From contig NZ_FNEX01000001.1 of assembly GCF_900100435.1 (NCBI RefSeq), forward strand, positions 1 to 64,000: a stretch of DNA of 64,000 nt. The letters are read 5' to 3'. Shown piece after piece: positions 37,145-46,057 of the stretch. This stretch comes from Pedobacter sp. ok626 (GTDB lineage: Bacteria; Bacteroidota; Bacteroidia; Sphingobacteriales; Sphingobacteriaceae). Position 1 is the stretch's first letter, and each line of letters begins with the position of its first letter. The position numbers and the translations under genes are program-made. The notes beneath the pieces were generated by a model. It saw only the letters and a program-made list of their open reading frames with translations, did no database searches and was not told where the DNA came from.

Positions 37145-37529
37145 GGGTATGTTTCCCCAATGATAATGCGAAAATTGCTTTTCTTTCACTCTGGACGGTT
37201 TGCAACAGCGTTTCAATTTTGAATTTTAACTGGATATGGTCCTCCAGGAAACTCAGTTCTATTTTTTTCTCTGAGGCTACAGTAATCATACCTAAAGTTT
37301 GAATGAGTTTCTGGATGTCATTTTTTAAATCCCAATAATGATGTGTTAATTTTTCCAATCGTTCTGAAAAATTAACGTCATTAGGCGATTGGATCTTGGT
37401 TTGACTAAGCTTTTTTAAAAAAATAAGCTCAGTCGCAAAAAAATCAAGGTCTGCTAACCATTGCTTGCCCGTCAGATAAAGTTCCTGCAACTCGGCGTCT
37501 AGTTCGTTGTCTTCTATTGATGTTGTCAT
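37119..37529 (-). CDS. Hypothetical helical protein
   Basis: A 136-residue acidic, Leu/Lys/Glu-rich protein with no signal peptide or membrane segment; predicted by eye as mostly long helices (coiled-coil-like around LDAELQELYLTGKQWLADLDFF and FLEDHIQLKFKIETLLQ). I do not recognise it. It overlaps the permease end by 26 nt tail to tail and starts 141 nt from the divergent copper-linked operon, so that operon's promoter region lies between them. Confidence 0.55.
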   Translation of the reverse strand: MTTSIEDNELDAELQELYLTGKQWLADLDFFATELIFLKKLSQTKIQSPNDVNFSERLEKLTHHYWDLKNDIQKLIQTLGMITVASEKKIELSFLEDHIQLKFKIETLLQTVQSERKAIFALSLGKHTLNSESRDA

Positions 37530-37597
37530 GGCTAAGAAATAATATGTAAATTTTGAGTTTTTATTTCTTTGTTAGGCTGATATCAATCAGGTTTTAG

Positions 37598-37642
37598 CAT
37601 GATACTCATCATTAAGTCGCATCTATTTAGTCATTACTTTTA
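37598..37642 (+). promoter_or_regulatory. Crp/Fnr-type operator and -7 box of the copper-uptake operon
   Basis: The palindrome CATGA-TACTCA-TCATT (37598-37613, core TGAT-N4-ATCA) is centred at 37605.5. TACTTTTA (37635-37642) differs from TAnnTTTG only at the last base, and its first base is 29.5 bp from the palindrome centre. The same spacing occurs at 41639.5, 47695.5 and 50126.5. This places the activator around -42, class II geometry. Confidence 0.6.
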
Positions 37643-37670
37643 CCCTTAGAATAACAAGAGAGGTAACAGG

Positions 37671-38045
37671 ATGAAACAGGTACTAAGTATTGTGTTAATT
37701 TTAGTTTTAAGCGCACAATGCCTGATCCAATTGGGACTAGTGGCCAGTTATCAATTCCATAAAGAATATATCGTTAAATCGCTTTGCATAAATAGAAACA
37801 GGCCTGAAATGCATTGTGAAGGAAAGTGTTTCTTGAAAAAAAGGTTAGCTGATGCCGAAAAAAACGAGCGGCAAGGTTCTGGAATAGAGAAGCAATTGGA
37901 GATACCTTTGTTCCTTATCGTTGTTGATGAACGTACTGCTGTTGGATCATTTGTTATCGCGGAAAGCAATATAACGCTGATTACGAATTATAAGCATATT
38001 ATCTATATCAATATATTTCATCCCCCTTCAACTCGCTTTGCCTAA
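37671..38045 (+). CDS. Small exported protein with CxGKC motif (metal-associated)
   Basis: A 124-residue protein: an N-terminal hydrophobic segment (1-25), then LCINRNRPEMHCEGKCFLKKRLADAEKNE. The HC-x-GKCFL core is a recurring feature of small Bacteroidota proteins encoded upstream of metal-linked TonB receptors. The cysteines could bind copper, but that is inference. First gene after the Crp/Fnr-type promoter; 118 nt to the next gene. Confidence 0.6.
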   Translation: MKQVLSIVLILVLSAQCLIQLGLVASYQFHKEYIVKSLCINRNRPEMHCEGKCFLKKRLADAEKNERQGSGIEKQLEIPLFLIVVDERTAVGSFVIAESNITLITNYKHIIYINIFHPPSTRFA

Positions 38046-38163
38046 GCGATTTTCGTTAGCATATGTTGCTAGTGGACCAATTGCTATCTAGAATTTTTCA
38101 CCACGATAATTTGCTTTTTCGCAAGCGAAGCGGCTGTTTTATGCTTTTTAATATTAAATCATC

Positions 38164-38982
38164 ATGAAAAAACTATATGCTTTTGTCTTTTTACTGGCCA
38201 TTTTAACTGCCTGTAAAAAAGATGTAGACAATGAAAATATTACTGACCCTAAAGAGGGGCTAAAAAAAATCTCAGAAGCTTATGCACCTGGGATATCTAC
38301 CAAAATAGAGTTATGGGCTAAAAGTAGCCTTACAACAGGATATAACCAATTATTTGTGGCACTTTATGATTCTGTTTCCAACCAAACGATCACTAAGGCT
38401 GAGGTTAAAGTCCTGCCAGTAATGGATATGGAAATGAATGGAATGCACATGTCTCATTCAGCACCCAGCGTGCAACCGGAAAGCGATCGGGCCGAAAACA
38501 CCTTGTTTCCTCTTGCGGCAGTTTTTACGATGCCGGGTAACACCGACCAAAATAAATGGTCTCTTGAAGTGACCATTAAAAGAGATGGACAAAATAAGAC
38601 TGGTACTGCTAGATTGGCAGCGGAAGTCGGATCTTCCTCGCCTGAGCGGGTAAAAATGCTGACGACCGCAGAAGGCGATAAACTGGTGGTTGCTTACTTT
38701 TTTCCTATCCATCCAAAAATCGGAATAAATGAGCTTGAAATGATCATTTATCGTCAGCAGGATAAGATGAGTTTTCTCCCCGCTGATAACTACCTCCTGA
38801 CCATTACACCTGAAATGCCCGCTATGGGGCATGGTTCTCCCAACAATGTCAATCCTGTGTATACAAAAAATGGGTATTACAAAGGAAAGGTTAATTTTAC
38901 CATGACAGGCGACTGGAGGATCAATTTGGACTTGGCCAAGGCAGGACAGAAAAACACTACATTTTTTGACCTTACTTTTTAA
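38164..38982 (+). CDS. Lipoprotein with His/Met-rich segments, YtkA-like C-terminus
   Basis: A 272-residue lipoprotein with lipobox (ILTAC, Cys about 17). It contains Met/His-rich stretches (VMDMEMNGMHMSHS at ~80-93) and a C-terminal beta domain with PEMPAMGHGSPNNVNPVYTKNGYYKGKVNFTMTGDWRI, which resembles YtkA/FixH-type domains. Such Met/His clusters bind Cu(I). It is 4 nt from the TonB receptor gene and probably hands copper to it or takes copper from it. Binding is an inference from composition and context. Confidence 0.65.
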   Translation: MKKLYAFVFLLAILTACKKDVDNENITDPKEGLKKISEAYAPGISTKIELWAKSSLTTGYNQLFVALYDSVSNQTITKAEVKVLPVMDMEMNGMHMSHSAPSVQPESDRAENTLFPLAAVFTMPGNTDQNKWSLEVTIKRDGQNKTGTARLAAEVGSSSPERVKMLTTAEGDKLVVAYFFPIHPKIGINELEMIIYRQQDKMSFLPADNYLLTITPEMPAMGHGSPNNVNPVYTKNGYYKGKVNFTMTGDWRINLDLAKAGQKNTTFFDLTF

Positions 38983-38986
38983 GGAT

Positions 38987-41008
38987 ATGTGCTATTCTTT
39001 TCAGTTTGTTATGGCTATTATTTTGGTGCTTTCCACATCGACAGCTATGGCGCAGACTCAGCAGGACAGTGTGATCAGAGAACTGTCCTTAAAAGAGATC
39101 GAGATACACAGCACCAGGAAAAGTAAACAACCTAGAACCACTTTTTATCAATCATCTATGCTAGCCAGTACGGAGGATATTCTGGCCAGAGTGGAAGGCG
39201 TAAATTTGATCAGACGCGGACCTATTGGTATGGAGCCGGTTTTAAGAGGTTTTTCTGCAGGACAGATTAACGTTGTCATTGATGGAATGAGGATTTTTGG
39301 TGCCTGTACGGATAAGATGGATCCAGTAACGATTTATACAGAACCTGTAAATCTAAAAAGTATTGACATTAAGTACGGTGGAGATGGTATTGGAATGGGG
39401 GCGACTATTGGTGGGACGTTAAATTTAAAATTGGCTGATGCCCTGATCGATTCCAATGCCAGATTTAGGGGAAGTCTTGCTTCAGGATATTATTCGGCTG
39501 CTACCGCCGTACAAAACGCAGTAGTGATGAATTATAGTGAGAAAAAATGGGCCATTCGGTTTAGTGGTGTGTATCGGAAAGGGGGAGATTATACAGATGG
39601 CAGAAATAAAAAAGTCGATTTTTCACAATACGGCAAAGTGAATACCAGTGTTTCCGGAAAATACCTGCTCAACAAAAATAGCACGATAAAAGCAGATTTT
39701 TTATTGGATGATGGCTGGAATATAGGATTTCCAGCATTACCCATGGATGTGGGCTATGCGAAAGCCAGAATTGCTTCTGTTACTTACGAGCGGAATAATT
39801 CTTCCGAATTCCTGCAGGAGCTGGAAGCTAAAATTTACACAAATTCTGTCCGCCATGCTATGGATGACACACAAAGACCTGCCATCGCTATGCATATGGA
39901 TATGCCTGGACAAAGCCATACGATGGGTGCTTTTCTCCAGTTTCGACTTCAAAAGATGGGGATACATGCCATTAGGGTAAAATCGGACTTTTATTACAAT
40001 TCCGTTCATGCTGATATGACGATGTATCCCAAGGACGCAGCACCAATGTTCATGCTTACCTGGCCAAAAAATCATCAGATGGTAACTGGGCTCTTTGTAG
40101 AGGATGAAATGTATCTGTCAAACAACAGCCGACTTGGTCTGAAATTAAGGATCGAGGCGGCCAATGCGAAAGTTACCGATGAAATGGGACAGGATCAGTT
40201 TTCTGTTTTAGGGTACGATGTACATGGGCCAGTTAACAGAATCTTGAAAAATGCGAACATCAGTTATACCCGGTTTCTGAGTTCAATGTTTACGGTTTAT
40301 TTAAGCACGGGTTTTAATGAAAGATTTCCGACTACGTCTGAAAGGTATGGTTTCTATCTATTTAACCAGATGGACAATCATGATTATGTGGGGAACCCTT
40401 TGTTGAAAAATGAACAGGCCTGGAATACGGAGTTTAATCTGCTGTGTGCCACAAAAGATTGGTCCTGGAAGTTAAGTGCTTTCAGCAGTCGGGTAGCGCA
40501 TTATATCATGGGAAGAACACAGCCTGATTTAAGTGTGATGACTACCGGCGCTTCTGGTGTGCGTTCCTATGAAAATATTCCTTCGGCCAGGCTTTTCGGT
40601 GCTGAAAGCAGTTTTAATTACCAATTGCTGAATCGACATTTGACATTCAACAACACCTGGAAATGGCTACGAGGCAAAGACAATGAAAATACCCCGCTAC
40701 CGCTGATTTCTCCTTTAAAAATCATGACTAGTGTTCGTTTCAAGCATCGAACTTTGTTTTTTCAGGTGGAGAATGAAATCAGCTCGAAGCAAAGTGAGAT
40801 CAATGTCGATTTCGGTGAAGGCGTAAGCCCGGCATATACCCTGTTCCATATCAGGACTGGTTATGGCATTGTCATGAAAAGGCATAAACTAGATTTTTCC
40901 CTGGGTATTGAAAATCTATTGAACAAAGCCTATGCTGACCACCTGGACTGGGGAACAACCTTAAGACCTGGGAGGAATATTTATGGTTTGCTGACTTTAA
41001 AATTTTAA
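38987..41008 (+). CDS. TonB-dependent copper receptor, OprC/NosA-like
   Basis: A 673-residue outer-membrane receptor: signal peptide (to AMAQT), plug (~45-165) and 22-strand-type barrel ending in YGLLTLKF. The plug has IFGACTDKMDPVTIYTEP, a Cys107-x3-Met111 pair like the CxxxM copper-binding motif of Pseudomonas OprC and NosA, and a loop with MHMDMPGQSHTMG that could supply the His/Met partners. It lacks the carboxypeptidase-like domain of the Sus receptors. It probably supplies copper for NosZ and azurin. A TTG at 38966 would overlap the previous gene; ATG 38987 is used. The Crp/Fnr gene follows by 22 nt. Confidence 0.8.
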   Translation: MCYSFQFVMAIILVLSTSTAMAQTQQDSVIRELSLKEIEIHSTRKSKQPRTTFYQSSMLASTEDILARVEGVNLIRRGPIGMEPVLRGFSAGQINVVIDGMRIFGACTDKMDPVTIYTEPVNLKSIDIKYGGDGIGMGATIGGTLNLKLADALIDSNARFRGSLASGYYSAATAVQNAVVMNYSEKKWAIRFSGVYRKGGDYTDGRNKKVDFSQYGKVNTSVSGKYLLNKNSTIKADFLLDDGWNIGFPALPMDVGYAKARIASVTYERNNSSEFLQELEAKIYTNSVRHAMDDTQRPAIAMHMDMPGQSHTMGAFLQFRLQKMGIHAIRVKSDFYYNSVHADMTMYPKDAAPMFMLTWPKNHQMVTGLFVEDEMYLSNNSRLGLKLRIEAANAKVTDEMGQDQFSVLGYDVHGPVNRILKNANISYTRFLSSMFTVYLSTGFNERFPTTSERYGFYLFNQMDNHDYVGNPLLKNEQAWNTEFNLLCATKDWSWKLSAFSSRVAHYIMGRTQPDLSVMTTGASGVRSYENIPSARLFGAESSFNYQLLNRHLTFNNTWKWLRGKDNENTPLPLISPLKIMTSVRFKHRTLFFQVENEISSKQSEINVDFGEGVSPAYTLFHIRTGYGIVMKRHKLDFSLGIENLLNKAYADHLDWGTTLRPGRNIYGLLTLKF

Positions 41009-41030
41009 GTAATTACTAATCTTAAAAACT

Positions 41031-41627
41031 ATGATTGATGAAAATTTATTAGCTCAGTTTGGATCTAAGCTTGCCAGTTTTGATAAGGGGGAAGTTTTGT
41101 TTAATCAAGGTGATATGCCCAGATACTATTTTCAAATCCTTAGTGGGGCGATAAAAATGAATAATTTTAATGATGAAGGAAAGGAATTTGTTCAGGGACT
41201 TTTTAGTGAAGGTGATAGTTTTGGCGAACCCCCGCTTTTTCTTAAAGATACTTATCCTGCCAATGCAGTAGCGATTGTATGTTCGAAAGTTTTTCTTTTA
41301 CCGAAGGATAAATTTATGGAATTGCTAATGGCTAACCCAGAGATTCACCTCAACGTGACGACGAATTTAGCAAAGCGGCTTTATTATAAATCTATCATGG
41401 CTTCAGAGATTTCCTCCCAGGAACCTGAACACCGGGTACTAAAGCTAATGGATTACTTTAAAACAAAAATAGATAAAGTGCCACCTGGTAGTAAGTATAA
41501 GGTCGAAATTACCAGACAGCAAATAGCCGACCTTACCGGATTAAGAGTGGAAACAGTCATCCGTTCTATAAAATCACTCGAAAAGAAGGGTGAATTGGTC
41601 ATCAGTAACCGCAAAGTTTACTTGTAA
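41031..41627 (+). CDS. Crp/Fnr family transcriptional regulator
   Basis: A 198-residue protein: cyclic-nucleotide-binding fold (~10-120, FDKGEVLFNQGDMPRYYFQILSG) and C-terminal winged helix (~150-198) with recognition helix IADLTGLRVETVIRSIKSLEKKG. The E-T-V-I-R spacing keeps the Glu and Arg that read TGA/TCA half sites in Crp and Fnr. There is no N-terminal four-cysteine cluster, so it is not an Fe-S Fnr; a haem or other NO/redox signal, as in DNR-type proteins, is possible. It probably reads the TATGA-N6-TCATA sites of this island, including the promoter of its own operon at 37598. Confidence 0.85.
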   Translation: MIDENLLAQFGSKLASFDKGEVLFNQGDMPRYYFQILSGAIKMNNFNDEGKEFVQGLFSEGDSFGEPPLFLKDTYPANAVAIVCSKVFLLPKDKFMELLMANPEIHLNVTTNLAKRLYYKSIMASEISSQEPEHRVLKLMDYFKTKIDKVPPGSKYKVEITRQQIADLTGLRVETVIRSIKSLEKKGELVISNRKVYL

Positions 41628-41629
41628 AC

Positions 41630-41676
41630 TTTATGATTTCACTCATAAAGCCCAGCCTCAGGAGCTGGTAACTTTG
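41630..41676 (+). promoter_or_regulatory. Crp/Fnr-type operator and -7 box of the azurin-NO reductase operon
   Basis: TTTATGA-TTTCAC-TCATAAA (41630-41649) is a perfect 7-bp inverted repeat centred at 41639.5. TAACTTTG (41669-41676) is a full TAnnTTTG match exactly 29.5 bp further on. Transcription would start near 41683, with azurin at 41719. Confidence 0.7.
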
Positions 41677-41718
41677 ATGATAATTTATAACTATTAATTG
41701 TCAAAAAAATAACCAACA

Positions 41719-42246
41719 ATGAAAAAAATACTGAATAACACCGTACTTGTCTTCGCCTTAAGTTTTGCACTTTCTTCTTGTGGAGGAAATTCAGAAAAAG
41801 AATCCACAGCAGCACAATCTGCAGCAGCAACCGTAAAAGCTGAACCTGTAAAGCCTGTTGAGCCTGAAATGAGCAATGTGCTAGCCCTGGAAGGAAATGA
41901 TCAAATGCAGTACAATCAAACCGAGTTTAAAATTGCTGCGGGACGGTCTGTTACTTTAACACTTAAACACACAGGTACACTGGAGAAGAATGCAATGGGA
42001 CACAACTTCGTTTTACTAAAGCAAGGCACTGATATGAATGCTTTCGCAAAAAAAGCGATGGAGGCAAAAGACAATGATTACATTCCTAAATCCGAAAGTG
42101 CCAGTGTCATTGCACATACGAAACTTCTTGGTGGCGGGGAATCAGATACCATAACTTTTACGGTTACTGAAAAAGGTACATATGATTTTATATGCTCTTT
42201 CCCTGGCCATATTTCTATGATGAAGGGTAAACTGATTGTAGAATAA
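41719..42246 (+). CDS. Azurin-type cupredoxin lipoprotein
   Basis: A 175-residue protein: signal with lipobox (LSSCGG, Cys about 20), Ala/Lys/Glu-rich linker (~21-48), then a ~125-residue azurin domain. Type 1 copper ligands are visible: His in AMGHNFVLL and the C-x4-H-x4-M segment FICSFPGHISMMKG. As a lipid-anchored periplasmic electron carrier it could donate electrons to the reductases of this island. It precedes the NO reductase gene by 21 nt in the same operon. Confidence 0.9.
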   Translation: MKKILNNTVLVFALSFALSSCGGNSEKESTAAQSAAATVKAEPVKPVEPEMSNVLALEGNDQMQYNQTEFKIAAGRSVTLTLKHTGTLEKNAMGHNFVLLKQGTDMNAFAKKAMEAKDNDYIPKSESASVIAHTKLLGGGESDTITFTVTEKGTYDFICSFPGHISMMKGKLIVE

Positions 42247-42267
42247 AGAACCTAAAACACATATAAA

Positions 42268-44517
42268 GTGAATAGAGAACGAAAACTTTGGATTGGATTT
42301 GCATTGGTAATGGGTATTTCCTTTGCCATTCTGGGCTATTTCGGTTATGAAATATATCAGCAGTCTCCACCCATACCAGAAAAGATTATTTCTGCAGAGA
42401 ACAAAACTATTTTTACGGAAGCGGAGATAAAAGATGGTCAGAACATCTGGCAAAGCATAGGTGGACAGGAGGTCGGTTCTATCTGGGGCCACGGTGCGTA
42501 TGTGGCTCCTGATTGGACAGCCGACTGGCTGCACCGCGAAGCGGTCTTTATCCTGGATAAGTATGCAAAGAAGGACTTTAATACCAACTTTGATGCATTA
42601 ACGGAGGAGCAGAAAGCAGGACTAAAAATCAGGCTCCAGCAGGATTTGCGCAAGAATACCTTTAATGCGCAGACCAATACGATAACCGTCTCGAACGACC
42701 GGATGGCAGCGATTGCTTATTTAAGCGATTACTACAAGGGGTTATTTATGGACGACCCAAAATTTGACCAGCTGCGTCACGATTATGCAATTCCAAAAAT
42801 GTCGATTAAGGATACGGAAAGGATGCATAAAATGAATGCCTTTTTCTTTTGGGCAACCTGGGCAACAGTAACAGAAAGGCCGGGTTCCAAAATATCTTAT
42901 ACGCACAACTGGCCCTCTGATGAACTGGTTGGAAACGTGGCAACCTCAAATTTATTAATCTGGTCGGGTGTCAGCATCATCTTGTTGATTTTCTGTATCG
43001 GAGTGTTGGTTTTTTATCACGTAAAATCAGGTGAAGATGAACATTTCGAAACACCTGCAGCCGATCCGCTATTGAAACAGGGCATGACGCCGTCAATGTT
43101 CATGATTAAAAAGTATTTCCTTGTCGTCAGTTTATTGATCGTGCTGCAAGTGGTTATGGGAGTAATCACGGCGCATTATGGAGTAGAAGGAAACGGCTTT
43201 TACGGAATTCCTCTGGATAAGTTTCTGCCTTATGCAGTCACCAGAACCTGGCATACCCAGCTGGCAATTTTCTGGATTGCAACCGCATGGCTCGCAACAG
43301 GATTATACATTGCTCCGGCAGTATCCGGTAAAGATCCTAAATTCCAGGTTTTCGGAGTAAATTTTCTCTTCGTTGCCTTGTTAATTATTGTATTAGGCTC
43401 GATGGCAGGACAGTGGATGGGGGTAATGCAAAAGCTCAATTTGATTCAAAACTTTTGGTTTGGTCATCAGGGCTATGAGTACGTAGATCTGGGTAGGTTT
43501 TGGCAGGTGTTTTTGTTGATTGGCCTGTTTTTATGGCTGGCACTGATGGTTAGGCCTTTGCTTCCCGTCCTTAGGAAAAAAACAGCTGAAAAAAATCTGA
43601 TCATTATGTTCCTGATCTCTTGCACTGCAATAGCCTTATTTTATGCTGCTGGGTTAATGTGGGGAAGACAAACCAATCTTGCTATTGCTGAATACTGGCG
43701 GTGGTGGGTTGTTCACCTTTGGGTGGAAGGATTCTTCGAGGTGTTTGCTACTGTTGTTATTGCCTTTCTTTTCGTCCGTTTGGGTTTACTAAAGACTAAA
43801 ACCGCAACTTTAAATGTGATCTTTTCAACTATTATCTTTATGTCGGGCGGAATATTAGGTACTTGCCACCATTTATACTTTTCTGGAACTCCCGTTGGTG
43901 TAATGGCATTTGGTGCGACTTTTAGTGCACTGGAGATTGTTCCACTCGTGCTAATTGGTTATGAAGCCTATCACAATTACAGACTTTCAAAATCCACAAC
44001 ATGGCTCAGGGATTATAAATGGCCAATCTATTTTATGATTGCAGTTGCTTTCTGGAATTTCCTGGGGGCAGGTGTATTTGGCTTTATTATTAATCCTCCA
44101 ATAGCGTTGTATTATGTGCAGGGATTGAACACAACCCCTTTGCATGGGCATACAGCTTTGTTCGGGGTTTATGGAATGCTTGGGATCGGATTGATGCTCT
44201 TTGTATTGAGAAGTCTTTACAGGCATGAAGTGTGGAACGAGAAACTGATGAAATTTATTTTTTGGGCCACCAACGTCGGGTTGTTAGCTATGGCGTTATT
44301 AAGCCTTTTGCCGGTAGGGATCTGGCAGGCCATAGCCAGCATAGAACATGGAATGTGGTATGCCCGCTCCAGCGAACTCATGCAGCAACCTGGAATGGTT
44401 ACACTAAAATGGCTCAGAGCAATTGGTGACACGATATTTGGGCTCGGCATTTTGGCCCTGTGTTATTTCGTTTTTGAAATATCATTTAGGGAAAAAAGCA
44501 GAATGGGCAAGGCCTAA
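42268..44517 (+). CDS. norB: Quinol-type nitric oxide reductase (qNOR)
   Basis: A 749-residue membrane enzyme that reduces 2 NO to N2O. An N-terminal extension with one helix and a periplasmic domain (~40-230, GQNIWQSIGGQEVGSIWGHGAYVAPDWTADWLHRE) is the fused NorC-like part without a haem c CxxCH motif, the hallmark of quinol-fed enzymes. The following ~12 helices carry the NorB core with haem and FeB ligands, including RTWHTQLAIFW, RWWVVHLWVEGFFEVFATV (His and Glu of the FeB site) and HLYFSGTP. The start is a GTG. Located between azurin and a radical SAM gene, behind the operator at 41630. Confidence 0.92.
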   Translation: MNRERKLWIGFALVMGISFAILGYFGYEIYQQSPPIPEKIISAENKTIFTEAEIKDGQNIWQSIGGQEVGSIWGHGAYVAPDWTADWLHREAVFILDKYAKKDFNTNFDALTEEQKAGLKIRLQQDLRKNTFNAQTNTITVSNDRMAAIAYLSDYYKGLFMDDPKFDQLRHDYAIPKMSIKDTERMHKMNAFFFWATWATVTERPGSKISYTHNWPSDELVGNVATSNLLIWSGVSIILLIFCIGVLVFYHVKSGEDEHFETPAADPLLKQGMTPSMFMIKKYFLVVSLLIVLQVVMGVITAHYGVEGNGFYGIPLDKFLPYAVTRTWHTQLAIFWIATAWLATGLYIAPAVSGKDPKFQVFGVNFLFVALLIIVLGSMAGQWMGVMQKLNLIQNFWFGHQGYEYVDLGRFWQVFLLIGLFLWLALMVRPLLPVLRKKTAEKNLIIMFLISCTAIALFYAAGLMWGRQTNLAIAEYWRWWVVHLWVEGFFEVFATVVIAFLFVRLGLLKTKTATLNVIFSTIIFMSGGILGTCHHLYFSGTPVGVMAFGATFSALEIVPLVLIGYEAYHNYRLSKSTTWLRDYKWPIYFMIAVAFWNFLGAGVFGFIINPPIALYYVQGLNTTPLHGHTALFGVYGMLGIGLMLFVLRSLYRHEVWNEKLMKFIFWATNVGLLAMALLSLLPVGIWQAIASIEHGMWYARSSELMQQPGMVTLKWLRAIGDTIFGLGILALCYFVFEISFREKSRMGKA

Positions 44518-44549
44518 TAAATACATAGAATTAAAACATTTTACCTCAA

Positions 44550-45230
44550 ATGAAGGATCCAGCTCCAATATATAACATCACACCGTTCACCTTACTGGAT
44601 TATCCAGATAAGGTAGCCTGTGTCGTTTGGTTTGCAGGCTGCAACATGCGTTGTGTGTACTGTTACAAACCACACATTGTTTTGGGCAAAGGATCAATCA
44701 ACTTTGAAAAAGTGCTGGAATTCCTGAAGTCGAGGAAAGGGATTCTGGAAGGAGTGGTCCTGAGTGGAGGTGAATGCACCATGCACAGTAAAATAATTTG
44801 GCTGATAAAAGAGATAAAGGCGATGGGGTTCTTTATAAAACTCGATACCAACGGATCACGGCCACTGATGATAGAGCATCTGGTTACTTTGGGCCTGGTG
44901 GATTATATTGCTTTAGACTTTAAGGTAATGCCTGATAAATTTGAAGAGATAACGGGTTCAAATCTATTCGAGAATTTTGAACGTACCTTAAGTTTTTTAG
45001 TCGCATCGGAGCAAGAATTTGAAGTGCGGACTACTGTTCATTCCGATTTGATCAAGGAGAAAGATTTTGGAGATATGGTCCGGTACCTGAGCTTGATGAA
45101 ATATACAGGTACCTATTATATCCAGAACTCCGTTAACGGTGTTCCTACAATTGGCAATTTAGGTTACTCTTATAATCAATTGAAAGGCATTGCTTGCCCC
45201 AAGCATAATATAAAAGTTGTTTTCAGGTAA
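44550..45230 (+). CDS. Radical SAM protein, NrdG-like activating-enzyme family
   Basis: A 226-residue protein with the iron-sulfur motif in FAGCNMRCVYCYKP (C-x3-C-x2-C), and ITPFTLLDYPDKVACVVWF, GVVLSGGECTMH and LDTNGSRP strands, as in anaerobic ribonucleotide reductase activating proteins. No NrdD partner is next to it. Its place, 32 nt behind the NO reductase gene in the same operon, suggests either anaerobic ribonucleotide reduction when oxygen is absent or a maturation role. Family assignment is clear; substrate is inference. Confidence 0.8.
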   Translation: MKDPAPIYNITPFTLLDYPDKVACVVWFAGCNMRCVYCYKPHIVLGKGSINFEKVLEFLKSRKGILEGVVLSGGECTMHSKIIWLIKEIKAMGFFIKLDTNGSRPLMIEHLVTLGLVDYIALDFKVMPDKFEEITGSNLFENFERTLSFLVASEQEFEVRTTVHSDLIKEKDFGDMVRYLSLMKYTGTYYIQNSVNGVPTIGNLGYSYNQLKGIACPKHNIKVVFR

Positions 45231-45241
45231 ATACAGCAGAT

Positions 45242-46057
45242 ATGAATATCAATTTGAACACTCGGATAAAAGCATTATTGGATGTGGACCGGGACAAAGT
45301 AATTGACAGTCTTGTAAAAATAAACAGCAATTTCTCAAAGCTGCGCAATCCTGTCTTGCGTAATTTATTGGCCCGTCGTATAACCATTGCCGAGGCCTGT
45401 AAAATTGCAGGATGTAGTCCCAATATTTTTTTTAACAGCATGAAAGCCATCGGTTTTGTTATTGATGAAAGTATAAAAGAGCCAGTAAAAACAAAAGTAA
45501 ATACCATCGATTTTGACCGGCAGACAATTGTCCACGAATTGGATGTTCGTCCATCCCTTTCCAGAGATCATGACCCGCTCAAAGAAATTCTTATCCTGGC
45601 TAAACGAATTGGCGTCGGAGAACGCATGAAGATCATCAATTCTTTTGAGCCGGTACCCTTGATAAATTTACTAGCCGAAAAAGGTTTTTTGTATTTCACT
45701 GAAGTTGTGAGTGAAAAATTAATCATTACCTGGTTTGAAAAGACCGCGGATAAAATTGAATTAACAGCCTTACCTGCTGAACCTCATGATGACGCCCAGC
45801 AAGGGCTATTTGATAAGGTATTAAGCCGGTTTCCTGCAAACAAAATTACATATATCGACGTAAGTGAGCTGAAAATGCCCCAACCGATGATTCAGATTCT
45901 GGCACAACTTGAAAATCTGAATGCTGATGAGTTGCTATACATTTACCATAAAAAGGTACCTGTATACTTGCTTTCTGAACTCAAGAGAAAGGGGTTGCTG
46001 TTTCTGCTTAACCGTAAATCAGTCGATGAACTGGACATGCTAATTTATAGATCATGA
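45242..46057 (+). CDS. DUF1858-DUF2249 protein
   Basis: A 271-residue soluble protein. Residues ~1-75 (NTRIKALLDVDRDKVIDSLVKINSNFSKLRNPVLRNLLARRITIAEACKIAG) match DUF1858; ~98-170 (HELDVRPSLSRDHDPLKEILIL..GERMKIINSFEPVPLINLLAEKG) is a DUF2249 domain; ~197-271 (YIDVSELKMPQPMIQILAQLENLNADELLYIYHKKVPVYLLSELKRKG) looks like a second, more degenerate DUF2249. Such proteins recur beside NO-handling and iron-sulfur repair genes. It overlaps the next gene by 4 nt (ATGA). The biochemical role is not known to me. Confidence 0.75.
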   Translation: MNINLNTRIKALLDVDRDKVIDSLVKINSNFSKLRNPVLRNLLARRITIAEACKIAGCSPNIFFNSMKAIGFVIDESIKEPVKTKVNTIDFDRQTIVHELDVRPSLSRDHDPLKEILILAKRIGVGERMKIINSFEPVPLINLLAEKGFLYFTEVVSEKLIITWFEKTADKIELTALPAEPHDDAQQGLFDKVLSRFPANKITYIDVSELKMPQPMIQILAQLENLNADELLYIYHKKVPVYLLSELKRKGLLFLLNRKSVDELDMLIYRS

